Shown: positions 26,676 to 35,102 of the stretch, piece after piece
Layout of the letters: each line of letters begins with the position of its first letter
How positions within the stretch are numbered: the first letter of the stretch is position 1
Source: an uncultured Butyrivibrio sp.
GTDB lineage: Bacteria; Bacillota; Clostridia; Lachnospirales; Lachnospiraceae
Direction of reading: 5' to 3'
Length of the DNA stretch: 64,000 bases
NCBI GenBank assembly: GCA_945928575.1
Contig: CAMENP010000003.1
Location: 97,925 to 161,924 of the forward strand
Notes under the pieces: generated by a model
What the model was told of the DNA's origin: nothing
The model's input: only the letters and a program-made list of their open reading frames with translations
The model's database searches: none
Program-made: the position numbers and the translations under genes

Positions 26676-27896
26676 ATGGCAGATACAGCACATAATATGC
26701 ATAATGGTAATAATAGGAATCTGACACCGAAGGGTAAATTCTTTGATTTCAGCCTGCTTATAATAGTAATGTTTCTTATTGCATTCGGACTGGTAATGCT
26801 TTACAGCACCAGTTCATACAGTGCAATGGAAGATTACGGGGATGCTGCGTATTTCCTTAAGAGGCAGCTTTTGTCAACCGCAATCGGAATGATAATTTTT
26901 GTTGCCACAATTTTTATAAATTATCATTTCTGGTATAAGATCAAATGGTTCATATATGTCGCATCGATTTTTTGCGTATTGCTTGTCCTTTCACCGCTCG
27001 GACACACTGTAAAAGGTGCGCGCAGATGGCTCAGACTCGGGCCTTTGTCGTTACAGCCGGCTGAGGTCGTCAAAGTAGGACTTATAATAGTGCTGGCCGC
27101 CTTTATAAGCTACAGCGGAAGCCATATGAAAAAGTTAAAAAACAACATCGTATATTGTATACTTGCGGTTGCTGCGGCCGGAATTACGGGAATTGTGACG
27201 AACAACTTAAGTACGGCGATCATACTTATGGGTATTGCATACATAATGCTTATGATCGGTAATTCCAAACCTACATGGCTGATCATTGCGACCGTGCTGG
27301 GGGCGGTTGCGGTTGTGGCGTTCCTGATATGGTTTTTTAACAATGTAGACTCGGCAAGCCATTTCAGATTTAAACGTCTGCTTGCGTGGAGAGATCCGGA
27401 AAAATATGCATCGGATACAGGATTCCAGACATTGCAGGCATTGTATGCGTTAGGCTCCGGCGGATTTTTCGGAAAAGGACTCGGACAGAGTATGCAGAAA
27501 CTCGGATTTATTCCGGAAGCCCAGAATGATATGGTATTTTCCGTTATATGCGAGGAACTCGGACTTTTCGGCGGAATATGCCTGATAATACTTTTTATCC
27601 TGCTTATATGGAGATTTATGGTTATTGCCAACAACGCACCGGATCTGTTCGGTTCAATGCTTGTGGTCGGGGTTATGGCTCATATATCGCTTCAGGTTAT
27701 ACTTAATATAGCGGTAGTAACCAATGTTATTCCCAATACGGGCGTCACATTGCCGTTTATCAGTTACGGAGGCACGTCGGTGCTGTTCCTTCTTGCGGAG
27801 ATGGGAATAGTCCTAAATGTATCAAGGCAGATACAGGTTCCGGTGACTGTCTCGGAACAGGCCGGGCGGTTACGCCAGAGAGCGCATGCGAGGTAA
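26676..27896 (+). CDS. ftsW: Lipid II polymerase FtsW (SEDS family)
   Basis: SEDS glycosyltransferase working with a class B PBP at the septum. About ten transmembrane helices. Family motifs include LMLYSTSSY-like residues in helix 1, GARRWLRLGPLSLQPAEVVK and the C-terminal NTGVTLPFISYGGTS. The 406-aa length is typical. RodA and SpoVE are paralogues; the position after murD favours FtsW/SpoVE. A terminator-like hairpin starts 8 nt after the stop. Confidence 0.92.
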   Translation: MADTAHNMHNGNNRNLTPKGKFFDFSLLIIVMFLIAFGLVMLYSTSSYSAMEDYGDAAYFLKRQLLSTAIGMIIFVATIFINYHFWYKIKWFIYVASIFCVLLVLSPLGHTVKGARRWLRLGPLSLQPAEVVKVGLIIVLAAFISYSGSHMKKLKNNIVYCILAVAAAGITGIVTNNLSTAIILMGIAYIMLMIGNSKPTWLIIATVLGAVAVVAFLIWFFNNVDSASHFRFKRLLAWRDPEKYASDTGFQTLQALYALGSGGFFGKGLGQSMQKLGFIPEAQNDMVFSVICEELGLFGGICLIILFILLIWRFMVIANNAPDLFGSMLVVGVMAHISLQVILNIAVVTNVIPNTGVTLPFISYGGTSVLFLLAEMGIVLNVSRQIQVPVTVSEQAGRLRQRAHAR

Positions 27897-27903
27897 CATA
27901 ACT

Positions 27904-27956
27904 AAAATCCCTGCATATAATGGTATGTAAACATTCATTATCTGCGGGGATTTTTT
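27904..27956 (+). terminator. Terminator-like hairpin whose 3' arm carries the murA ribosome site
   Basis: Left arm 27904-27922 pairs with right arm 27936-27954 (18 of 19 positions including one G-U), followed by TTTTTT. The only purine-rich element before the murA ATG (GCGGGGA, 27944-27950) is inside the right arm, so the same structure could both stop transcription from ftsW and mask murA translation. Confidence 0.7.
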
Positions 27957-29246
27957 ATGATGAGCCTTATGATATCCGGACACAGAAGACTTAGTGGCAT
28001 GATTAATATTCAGGGAAGCAAGAATTCGGCACTGCCCGTTATGGCGGCGTCACTTCTTGCGGACGATAAAGTGATCATAGAAAACTGCCCGGAAATTACG
28101 GATGTTTATCATATGCAGAAAGTTATGCAGGCGGCCGGAGCGAAATGCGAAATTGAAAATGGTATTGTAACGGTGCATCCCGGTATGCTTAAATCTGCTC
28201 CGGACGAAGAATACTGTGCCAGATTCAGGGCTTCTTCGCTTTTTATGGGCGTGTTTCTTGCAGTATGCGGGAGCTTTGTTATGCCTTATCCGGGCGGATG
28301 CAACATCGGAAGCCGGCCGCTTAACTATCATATAGACGGACTGCGCTCGCTCGGGGCAGTCGTAGAGGAAGCCGGAGGATACATAATAGGATACTGCAGG
28401 AAACTTAAGGGCGGAAATTACGATTTTCCGTATCCGAGTGTAGGAGCGCTTGAGAATATAATTCTGGCGGCGGTGTGCGCCGATGGGCAAACTTGTCTTA
28501 CCAACTGCGCAAAAGAACCGGAAATTGTTGATTTATGTGACTGCCTTAAAATGATGGGCGCAGACATTGAAGGTGCCGGAACCGGGACAATTACGATCAA
28601 CGGGAAGACGGGGCTGCACGGATGCCGTTACAGGGTTCCCGGCGACCGCATAGCGGCCGGAACTTATATGGCCGGATGTGCCATAGCCGGCGGCAATATA
28701 TGCATACGCGGAATCGATCCGGAAAGACTTACCGCCGTTATTGATATTTTGCAAAAAATGGGATGCCATCTATTTACAGATAAAAAAAGTAATGAGATAA
28801 TAATCATGGCAGATGGGAGACGCAGGGCGGTTACGTCGGTTGTTACGGGACCGTATCCGGAGTTCCCGACCGACATGCAGGCACAGATTATGAGCGTGCT
28901 GGCATACTCGGGAGGCTGCTGTGATATATATGATAATGTTTTCGAGAACCGTTATAATGCGGCCGGAGAGCTGGTGAGAATGGGTGCGGTTATTTCGGTG
29001 GCGGACGGACACGCAAAGATATGCGGAAGACCGGCATTGAAAGGCGCAAGAGTGTGTGCCACGGATTTGCGGTGCGGCGCAGCTTTGGTTATCGCGGCTC
29101 TGGGTGCGGATCATACAATAGTAGACGGATGCGGTTATATATGCCGCGGATATGAGGATATACAGAGAGATTTGGAACAGTTAGGAGCAGATATAAAATG
29201 GATACTAGGAGAAGAACACACAAAGGACTTAAGATTGCGGTCATAG
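27957..29246 (+). CDS. murA: UDP-N-acetylglucosamine 1-carboxyvinyltransferase (MurA family)
   Basis: Transfers enolpyruvate from PEP to UDP-GlcNAc, the first committed peptidoglycan step and the fosfomycin target. N-terminal QGSKNSALPVMAASLL, catalytic-loop cysteine in GGCNIGSRP at residue 115 (same number as E. coli), and a conserved RYAAELxRMG-like element (RYNAAGELVRMGA). The 429-aa length is typical. ATGs at 27957, 27960 and 27969 are all possible. The gene occupies the place where murG is usual in Bacillus, and overlaps ftsQ by 49 nt. Confidence 0.9.
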   Translation: MMSLMISGHRRLSGMINIQGSKNSALPVMAASLLADDKVIIENCPEITDVYHMQKVMQAAGAKCEIENGIVTVHPGMLKSAPDEEYCARFRASSLFMGVFLAVCGSFVMPYPGGCNIGSRPLNYHIDGLRSLGAVVEEAGGYIIGYCRKLKGGNYDFPYPSVGALENIILAAVCADGQTCLTNCAKEPEIVDLCDCLKMMGADIEGAGTGTITINGKTGLHGCRYRVPGDRIAAGTYMAGCAIAGGNICIRGIDPERLTAVIDILQKMGCHLFTDKKSNEIIIMADGRRRAVTSVVTGPYPEFPTDMQAQIMSVLAYSGGCCDIYDNVFENRYNAAGELVRMGAVISVADGHAKICGRPALKGARVCATDLRCGAALVIAALGADHTIVDGCGYICRGYEDIQRDLEQLGADIKWILGEEHTKDLRLRS

Positions 29247-29941
29247 TACTTATTGTGATTGCGCTAATGGCTGCTGCGGCATTTGCTGCGGCCAGACGTG
29301 TGTTTAAAGTAAAGGAAATAAATATAACCGGAAGCGACAGATATTCGTATGATGAATTGTACAAATATATTTTCGCAAATCGTAATGCCGATAATACAAT
29401 ACTGTTTTCTTACACCAATAAGAAAGCAGGAACGCCCGATATACCTTTTATAGCCAAGACAGACATATCCGTTAAATGGCCCGACACCATTAATATCACG
29501 GTATATGACAAAAGTCTTGTCGGATATGTTGAATACAAGGGAACCAATATGTATTTTGACAAGGACGGAGTTGTGGTCGACAGTTCATCCGATGTGTTTG
29601 ATGATGTGCCTAAGGTAACCGGACTTCAGTTTAAAACCATCGTAATTAACCATAAGCTTGATGTTGAAGATCCCGGGATTTTCGGAACGATAAGTGATAT
29701 TAAACAATACATTTCCAAATACAAGCTGACAATTGATTCACTCAATATTGAACAGGACGGGACATTATCGGTGGACATAGGCGGTGTGAAAGCACTTCTC
29801 GGTAATAACGATAATCTCATGCCGGATAAGATATATGAACTCAGCTGTATGGCTGACAGCATCAAAGACCTTAAAGGCGTGCTGCATCTGGAAAAATATG
29901 ACGGAAACAGTCAGAATATAATACTCAAAGAAACAGAGTGA
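29198..29941 (+). CDS. ftsQ: FtsQ/DivIB-type cell division protein
   Basis: A bitopic divisome protein of 247 aa: short basic cytoplasmic segment, one transmembrane helix (about 10-32), then a POTRA domain (VKEINITGSDRYSYDEL, about 38-110) and the FtsQ beta domain. The start inside murA is supported by TTAGGAG at 29181-29187, 10 nt before the ATG, and by the family-like N-terminus. It probably partners with the FtsL protein upstream. Nothing odd apart from the 49-nt overlap. Confidence 0.86.
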   Translation: MDTRRRTHKGLKIAVIVLIVIALMAAAAFAAARRVFKVKEINITGSDRYSYDELYKYIFANRNADNTILFSYTNKKAGTPDIPFIAKTDISVKWPDTINITVYDKSLVGYVEYKGTNMYFDKDGVVVDSSSDVFDDVPKVTGLQFKTIVINHKLDVEDPGIFGTISDIKQYISKYKLTIDSLNIEQDGTLSVDIGGVKALLGNNDNLMPDKIYELSCMADSIKDLKGVLHLEKYDGNSQNIILKETE

Positions 29942-29980
29942 TTTTTCGTAAAATTTATTTTAAAAAACTCAAAATAGAGG

Positions 29981-30009
29981 TTGATATTTCTACGAAAAAA
30001 TAATATTAT
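29981..30009 (+). promoter_or_regulatory. Promoter for ftsZ
   Basis: -35 TTGATA (29981-29986), 17-nt spacer, -10 TATTAT (30004-30009), in the 179-nt gap before ftsZ. It would allow ftsZ expression independent of the upstream cluster. Confidence 0.7.
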
Positions 30010-30037
30010 ATTCTTATATGATTATAACTGAGTGACT

Positions 30038-30127
30038 ATGGAATCAGACCTTTTTAATATAGATGAAGGAATTACGGAGTATATCTCCGATGACATGGTT
30101 GGTTTAAGGAGGACAAGGTTTTGTTAG
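30038..30127 (+). CDS. Possible 29-codon leader peptide overlapping the ftsZ start
   Basis: ATG at 30038 opens 29 codons ending in TAG at 30125-30127, seven bases past the ftsZ TTG. It begins [15 protein letters not shown] and contains the ftsZ ribosome site near its end. Its own ribosome site (GAGTGA) is weak. It may be a coupling or leader ORF, or simply chance. No family recognised. Confidence 0.3.
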   Translation: MESDLFNIDEGITEYISDDMVGLRRTRFC

Positions 30128-31284
30128 AGATCAAGACTAACGAGTCGGAAGCATCTGCTAAGATAATTGTGGTAGGTGTTGGTGGAGCCGGCAATAATGC
30201 AGTTAACAGAATGATTGATGAGAATATCGGAGGCGTGGAGTTTATCGGAATCAACACCGATAAGCAGGCTCTTACACTTTGTAAGGCACCTACGGCTATA
30301 CAGATAGGCGAGAAGCTTACCAAGGGACTTGGCGCAGGCGCTAAGCCGGAAGTTGGTGAGAAAGCGGCAGAAGAGAGCGCAGAAGAGCTTACACAGGCTA
30401 TTAAGGGCGCTGATATGGTATTTGTAACATGCGGAATGGGCGGCGGTACCGGTACAGGTGCAGCACCTGTTGTTGCCAAGATTGCCAAGGATATGGGTAT
30501 TCTTACGGTAGGTGTTGTTACGAAACCGTTTAAGTTCGAAGCTAAGACCAGAATGAGCAATGCCATAACAGGTATTGAGAAACTTAAGGACAGCGTTGAT
30601 ACACTTATTGTTATTCCTAACGATAAGCTTCTTGAGATTGTCGACCGCAGAACCACGATGCCTGATGCGCTTAAGAAGGCAGATGAGGTTCTTCAGCAGG
30701 CAGTACAGGGAATCACAGACCTTATTAACGTACCTGGTCTTATTAACCTTGACTTTGCCGATGTACAGACAGTTATGAAGGACAAGGGTGTGGCACATAT
30801 CGGTATCGGTACGGCTAACGGAGATGATAAGGCTATTGAGGCAGTTAAGATTGCCGTTGCCAGTCCTCTTCTTGAGACGACCATCGAGGGTGCATCACAT
30901 GTCATCATCAATATCAGTGGTGATATCGGACTTATGGAAGCCAATGAAGCTGCAAGCTACGTTCAGGAACTTGCAGGTGATAATGCCAATATTATTTTCG
31001 GTGCCATGTATGATGATTCAGTTCAGGATCAGGCGACTATTACAGTTATCGCTACAGGTCTTGACGGATATTCGGCAGGTGCTGCAAGTGCTATGGCAGG
31101 ATTTAATTTCAAGCCGCAGACAACAGCAAGACCTATTTCAGCTCCTACATATGAATCACCTTATGCTAAGACAAGTTCACAGCCGGCAAGGGAGATTCCG
31201 GGACTTAATAAGCCAAAGCCTGTAGAGAGCAGTGTTGAAGAGAAGGGAATCAAGATTCCTGAGTTTCTTCAGAAGAGAAGATAA
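30121..31284 (+). CDS. ftsZ: Cell division protein FtsZ
   Basis: Tubulin-like GTPase that forms the Z ring. It has [14 protein letters not shown] at the N-terminus, the tubulin signature [11 protein letters not shown] (about 107-117), the NxDFADV catalytic T7 loop and a variable linker. The C-terminal tail (IPEFLQKRR) is the usual docking peptide for FtsA/SepF. The start is TTG, 6 nt after a perfect AGGAGG; no upstream ATG in frame suits. ftsA is not adjacent. The 387-aa length is normal. Confidence 0.97.
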   Translation: MLEIKTNESEASAKIIVVGVGGAGNNAVNRMIDENIGGVEFIGINTDKQALTLCKAPTAIQIGEKLTKGLGAGAKPEVGEKAAEESAEELTQAIKGADMVFVTCGMGGGTGTGAAPVVAKIAKDMGILTVGVVTKPFKFEAKTRMSNAITGIEKLKDSVDTLIVIPNDKLLEIVDRRTTMPDALKKADEVLQQAVQGITDLINVPGLINLDFADVQTVMKDKGVAHIGIGTANGDDKAIEAVKIAVASPLLETTIEGASHVIINISGDIGLMEANEAASYVQELAGDNANIIFGAMYDDSVQDQATITVIATGLDGYSAGAASAMAGFNFKPQTTARPISAPTYESPYAKTSSQPAREIPGLNKPKPVESSVEEKGIKIPEFLQKRR

Positions 31285-31308
31285 TATTATATATTAGAGA
31301 GATTTATG

Positions 31309-31346
31309 TGCTATGGCAGTACGTTCTTACTGTCATAGCATTTTTA
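31309..31346 (+). terminator. Intrinsic terminator after ftsZ
   Basis: 13-bp stem (31309-31321 with 31328-31340, one G-U), 6-nt loop, then TTTTT. Ends the dcw cluster. Confidence 0.88.
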
Positions 31347-31374
31347 ATCTGAATAAATCAAAGGAGAAAAAGAT

Positions 31375-32928
31375 ATGGGAGAAGTTGCAGGATATCTGCC
31401 GGGTATGTATGCTACGTTTTGGGCGCTTGTGCCGCCTCTTGTAGCGATTATTCTTGCATTGATAACGAAGGAAGTTTACAGTTCGCTTTTTGTCGGAATT
31501 GTAATCGGAGGACTTTTTTACGGTAATATTTTTCAGCCGGGTTTCAGTTTCGAGACATCAATGCTGCACATTTTTAAGGACGGTCTTATAGGAGCGCTTA
31601 AGGATGCGTCCAATATCGGAATTATAATATTCCTTGTAGTTTTGGGAATCATAGTCTGTATGATGAATAAGGCCGGTGGTTCGGCGGCATTTGGACAGTG
31701 GGCATCAAAGCACATAAAGACCAGGGTCGGAGCGCAGATTGCCACGATTTTCCTGGGTATACTGATTTTCGTCGACGATTATTTTAACTGTCTCACGGTA
31801 GGAAGTGTTATGCGTCCGGTCACGGATAAACATAATGTTTCAAGAGCCAAGCTGGCATATCTTATTGATGCCACTGCGGCTCCGGTGTGCATAATCGCAC
31901 CGATTTCATCATGGGCGGCAGCAGTTACGGGATTTGTACAGGATGAGAACGGATTCGGGATTTTTATCCAGGCCATACCGTATAATTATTACGCATTGTT
32001 TACCATAATAACGATGTTTGCATTGACGATCCTTAAGACGGACTTCGGACCTATGGCAAAGCATGAAGCCAATGCGATCAAAGGTGATATTTATACTACG
32101 GAAGACAGACCATATGCAGGTACGGAGTCTGATGAAGTGCATGGCAAAGGTAAGGTTATTGACCTTGTATTCCCTGTTGCGGTACTTATAATCTGCTGTG
32201 TTATCGGTATGATTTATACCGGAGGATTCTTTAACGGCGTTGATTTTATATCCGCATTTTCTGGAAGTAATGCATCGCTCGGACTTATGCTCGGAAGCTT
32301 TGCGGCACTTATTATAATTATAATATTCTATAGTGTGAGAAAGATATTAAAATTCACGGACTGCTGTAAATGCATTCCCGACGGATTCAAAGCAATGGTT
32401 CCGGCAATACTTATTCTTACATTTGCATGGACGCTTAAGTCAATGACGGACAGTCTCGGAGCCAAAGAATATGTTGCGGACCTTGTAAGAAATGTATCCG
32501 GAATGTGGCTTAATCTGCTTCCTGCGATAGTGTTTATTATAGGAGTTTTCTTAGCTTTTGCCACTGGAACATCATGGGGAACATTCGGAATCCTCATTCC
32601 TATAGTTGTAGATGCGTTTTCGACAACCAACCATACAATGATGATCATCGCGATTTCAGCATGTATGGCAGGCGCAGTATGCGGAGATCATTGTTCGCCG
32701 ATATCTGATACGACAATAATGGCTTCGGCGGGAGCACAGTGCAATCATATGAATCATGTATCCACCCAGTTACCGTATGCGATAATGGTTGCCATAGTAT
32801 CATGTGTGACATATATAATTGCGGGATTTGTCAAGAACCCGGTTGTATCGCTTGTTATCGGAATCATATTGATGATGGGCACTATTATGGGAATCAAATA
32901 CCTTAACAAGTCCAAAACGGCAGAATAA
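31375..32928 (+). CDS. NhaC-family Na+/H+ antiporter
   Basis: A polytopic transporter of 517 aa, probably exchanging Na+ (or an organic anion such as malate/lactate in relatives like MleN) for H+. Hallmarks are VDDYFNCLTVGSVM, the FATGTSWGTFGI stretch and GDHCSPISDTTIMAS, typical of the NhaC/YheL branch. About 12 hydrophobic segments. The ATG at 31375 follows AAAGGAG. It may share a transcript with the small cysteine-motif protein 11 nt downstream. Confidence 0.88.
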   Translation: MGEVAGYLPGMYATFWALVPPLVAIILALITKEVYSSLFVGIVIGGLFYGNIFQPGFSFETSMLHIFKDGLIGALKDASNIGIIIFLVVLGIIVCMMNKAGGSAAFGQWASKHIKTRVGAQIATIFLGILIFVDDYFNCLTVGSVMRPVTDKHNVSRAKLAYLIDATAAPVCIIAPISSWAAAVTGFVQDENGFGIFIQAIPYNYYALFTIITMFALTILKTDFGPMAKHEANAIKGDIYTTEDRPYAGTESDEVHGKGKVIDLVFPVAVLIICCVIGMIYTGGFFNGVDFISAFSGSNASLGLMLGSFAALIIIIIFYSVRKILKFTDCCKCIPDGFKAMVPAILILTFAWTLKSMTDSLGAKEYVADLVRNVSGMWLNLLPAIVFIIGVFLAFATGTSWGTFGILIPIVVDAFSTTNHTMMIIAISACMAGAVCGDHCSPISDTTIMASAGAQCNHMNHVSTQLPYAIMVAIVSCVTYIIAGFVKNPVVSLVIGIILMMGTIMGIKYLNKSKTAE

Positions 32929-32939
32929 AGGAGTTCATT

Positions 32940-33338
32940 ATGGATTCAAGAAAAGAACAGGCAGTGTCAAAGAAATTAAACGGATATAACTGCGCACAGG
33001 CTGTTGCATGTACGTATTGTGATTATGTCGGTATGAGTGAAGAAACCATGGCTGCACTAACGCAGGGCTTTGGTGCCGGAATCGGCGGGACAATGGACGG
33101 AACATGCGGAGCCATAACGGGAGCATGCACCGTGGTAGGTCTTGCGGATGCACAGGCAGGAAGAATGAAGGCCATGAAAGATGCGGGTTATATAATGTCT
33201 AATTTCCACAAGAATTGCGGAAGTGTTACATGTCGTGAACTCAAGGGAATCGAAAGCGGAAAGATGTTAAAGAGTTGTGAGGACTGCGTTAAAGAAGCCG
33301 CAGCCCTCCTTGAAGATGTTCTTAATTCAGAGAATTAA
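32940..33338 (+). CDS. C_GCAxxG_C_C family protein
   Basis: 132-aa protein of the family named for its cysteine pattern. Visible are NCAQAV, GFGAGIGGTMDGTCGAITGA, and C-terminal cysteines in NCGSVTCREL and CEDCVKEAA. The family is thought to bind metal or Fe-S and often lies next to transporters or redox genes; the function is not established. It has a TAAAGGAG ribosome site. The stop overlaps the convergent yitT stop by four bases (TTAA palindrome), with no space for a terminator. Confidence 0.88.
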   Translation: MDSRKEQAVSKKLNGYNCAQAVACTYCDYVGMSEETMAALTQGFGAGIGGTMDGTCGAITGACTVVGLADAQAGRMKAMKDAGYIMSNFHKNCGSVTCRELKGIESGKMLKSCEDCVKEAAALLEDVLNSEN

Positions 33339-34213
33339 TCATGCGGAATATCATGGAAACGTCCGTCAAGCTCTTCGGTCTTTATTATATTGATAAAGGC
33401 ATGTGAATCGATCTTACGTATTAAAGGAATAAGCTCTCTTTTTGCTTCGGAATTGATAACGGAGTAAATGAGAGTTTTTTCTTTCTCTTCATAACAGCCG
33501 ATCCCTTTGAAAATCGTAGCATCATGGTTGGTCATCTCGCGTATGGCCGTGTAAATTTCTTCGGACTTATCGGAGATGATAAAAAGAGTCTCTTTCTGGT
33601 ATCTTTTGTACAAAAACTGGATCACCTGTGTGCTGCAGAACTGGTAAATTATGGAATATAATGCAATGGACCAGCCGAATAACATGCCGGCAATCGCAAG
33701 TATTACAATGTTGCCGATAAGGATATAGTTCCACGCATCAATGCCTTTCTCGTGGGAAAGGAAAATGCTTATAAAATCCGTTCCGCCGGTCGTGGTGCCG
33801 ACATTAAGGCACAGGCTGATCGCAAGGCCGTTTATGAGTCCGCCGAATACACTGATTAAGAGAATATCGGTCGTGAACACATATGCCGGAAGAAGGTCGA
33901 CAAGTATACTTGAAAGTATGATGACGACAATTGAATAAATCGTGAATTTGCGGCCGATATAACGGAATGCAATATATGCCGGGACGATATTAAGCAATAC
34001 GTTAAATATTGAGAACGGGATCGTTATATGCAGGAAATCTTCTATGACCGCCTGTATAAGTAATGATACACCAGAAAATCCTCCCGGGTACAGACCGGCG
34101 GTTTTGGCAAAACACCGCAGATTCCATGCATAGAGAAATGAAGCAATAATCACGATAAATACCCTGAATACCTGATAGAAGTGAGGGTGCTTATTTTCTA
34201 ATGACTGAAACAT
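33335..34213 (-). CDS. YitT-family membrane protein (DUF161 + DUF2179)
   Basis: 292-aa protein with five hydrophobic segments in the first ~200 residues, including the YitT motif AKTAGLYPGGFSGVSLL and GTTTGGTDFIS. A soluble C-terminal DUF2179 domain (about 205-285) contains AIREMTNHDATIFKGIGCY. YitT proteins are widespread in Firmicutes with no firmly known substrate. AAGGAGGTAGGTT before the start overlaps the merR stop, so the two genes form an operon. Confidence 0.88.
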   Translation of the reverse strand: MFQSLENKHPHFYQVFRVFIVIIASFLYAWNLRCFAKTAGLYPGGFSGVSLLIQAVIEDFLHITIPFSIFNVLLNIVPAYIAFRYIGRKFTIYSIVVIILSSILVDLLPAYVFTTDILLISVFGGLINGLAISLCLNVGTTTGGTDFISIFLSHEKGIDAWNYILIGNIVILAIAGMLFGWSIALYSIIYQFCSTQVIQFLYKRYQKETLFIISDKSEEIYTAIREMTNHDATIFKGIGCYEEKEKTLIYSVINSEAKRELIPLIRKIDSHAFINIIKTEELDGRFHDIPHD

Positions 34214-34224
34214 AACCTACCTCC

Positions 34225-34704
34225 TTATGCAACCGGTTTATCACATAGATCACTGTTGTCCATATCGTGTGCCTTTGCCACGACTTCGCGGAATTCCTCC
34301 GGAATATCATCAATGCTCTCGTCTTTGTGGATCGCACATGTTCCTGCTTCAAGTGAAGTTTCGTAATACCATTTCTTATAGTCAAGCATCGTCAGTGTAT
34401 CCTGCATCTGCTGTATTCTGTCAAGAGTTACCTTACGGCGGTGCTCAATAAGAGCCAGACGCTTTTCAATGGTAGCATCGCCTTCTATGCACCAGTCTAT
34501 GAAAACCTTGATTTCTTTGATCGGCATTCCTGATTTCTTCAGGCACTCTATGATGGAAAGCCATTCAAAATCGGAATCCTTAAACATTCTTATTCCACCG
34601 CCCGAGCGTTCAACGAACGGAAGAAGTCCTTCCTTATCATAGTATCTTAATGTTGACGGGGCAACATTGAGCCGCCTTGCCATTTCACCTACTGTATACA
34701 TCAT
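34225..34704 (-). CDS. MerR-family transcriptional regulator
   Basis: 159-aa regulator: winged-helix MerR DNA-binding domain (YTVGEMARRLNVAPSTLRYYDKEGLL, first 26 residues), a second wing with GIRMFKDSDFEWL, then a long coiled-coil dimerisation helix (about 80-125). No clustered metal-binding cysteines, so an organic or stress signal is more likely than a metal; the ligand is unknown. The frame extends upstream, but the ATG at 34704 is 8 nt after GGAGG. It likely controls yitT and itself. Confidence 0.88.
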   Translation of the reverse strand: MMYTVGEMARRLNVAPSTLRYYDKEGLLPFVERSGGGIRMFKDSDFEWLSIIECLKKSGMPIKEIKVFIDWCIEGDATIEKRLALIEHRRKVTLDRIQQMQDTLTMLDYKKWYYETSLEAGTCAIHKDESIDDIPEEFREVVAKAHDMDNSDLCDKPVA

Positions 34705-34729
34705 ATTAAACACCTCCGTTAAATACATT

Positions 34730-34786
34730 CTTAAAGCTCACTTTAAGTTCTGATAAAATCATAGCAAAAAATTGATGCACAGTCAA
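34730..34786 (-). promoter_or_regulatory. merR-yitT promoter with palindromic operator
   Basis: Minus strand: -35 TTGACT (34781-34786), 17-nt spacer, -10 TATGAT (34758-34763). Just downstream is the perfect dyad CTTAAAG-TGAG-CTTTAAG (34730-34747), placed to bind an autorepressor. Classical MerR operators lie in a 19-20 nt spacer, so this layout points to repression rather than spacer-remodelling activation. Confidence 0.6.
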
Positions 34787-34794
34787 TTAAACTA

Positions 34795-34823
34795 TTGTTA
34801 AAAATAAAATACCGTGGTACAAT
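34795..34823 (+). promoter_or_regulatory. thrS promoter
   Basis: -35 TTGTTA (34795-34800), 17-nt spacer, -10 TACAAT (34818-34823). The -35 boxes of this and the divergent merR promoter are only 8 bp apart. Confidence 0.7.
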
Positions 34824-34829
34824 AACTGC

Positions 34830-35072
34830 ATAAACGTTGATATTAGAAAAGCATTGACGGAAAGAGTAATGTGATAATGCCATCCAGAGAGAGCACGGAC
34901 GGTGGAAGTTTGCTTATGGTTATGTCGCATGAAGACCACTCCCAAGCTGTGCGCATAAGAATATATTCCGAAGCGTCACCGTGTAGCTGCGTTATAAGCC
35001 AAGAGTTAAAGTTAAGGTGGAACCGTGCTTAGCACCCTTAAGTGTATTTATATGCATTTAAGGGTGTTTTTT
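34830..35072 (+). promoter_or_regulatory. T-box leader (tRNA-Thr-sensing) of thrS with terminator
   Basis: Shows T-box landmarks in order: the Stem I distal AGAGAGC and GGTGGAAGT elements (about 34889-34913), a specifier region GAAGACCACTCCC with the Thr codon ACC at 34935-34937, and the T-box bulge sequence AAGGTGGAACCGTG (35014-35027) that pairs with the tRNA acceptor end. A terminator follows (CACCCTTAAGTG 35033-35044, CATTTAAGGGTG 35055-35066, then six T). Uncharged tRNA-Thr should favour the antiterminator and switch thrS on. Confidence 0.88.
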
Positions 35073-35102
35073 AATATCAGGAAGAATAAGGAGATATTTA
35101 AA

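Noticed and set aside
30124..30798. 224-codon minus-strand frame opposite ftsZ
   Set aside because: Shadow of ftsZ on the complementary strand; no start signal.
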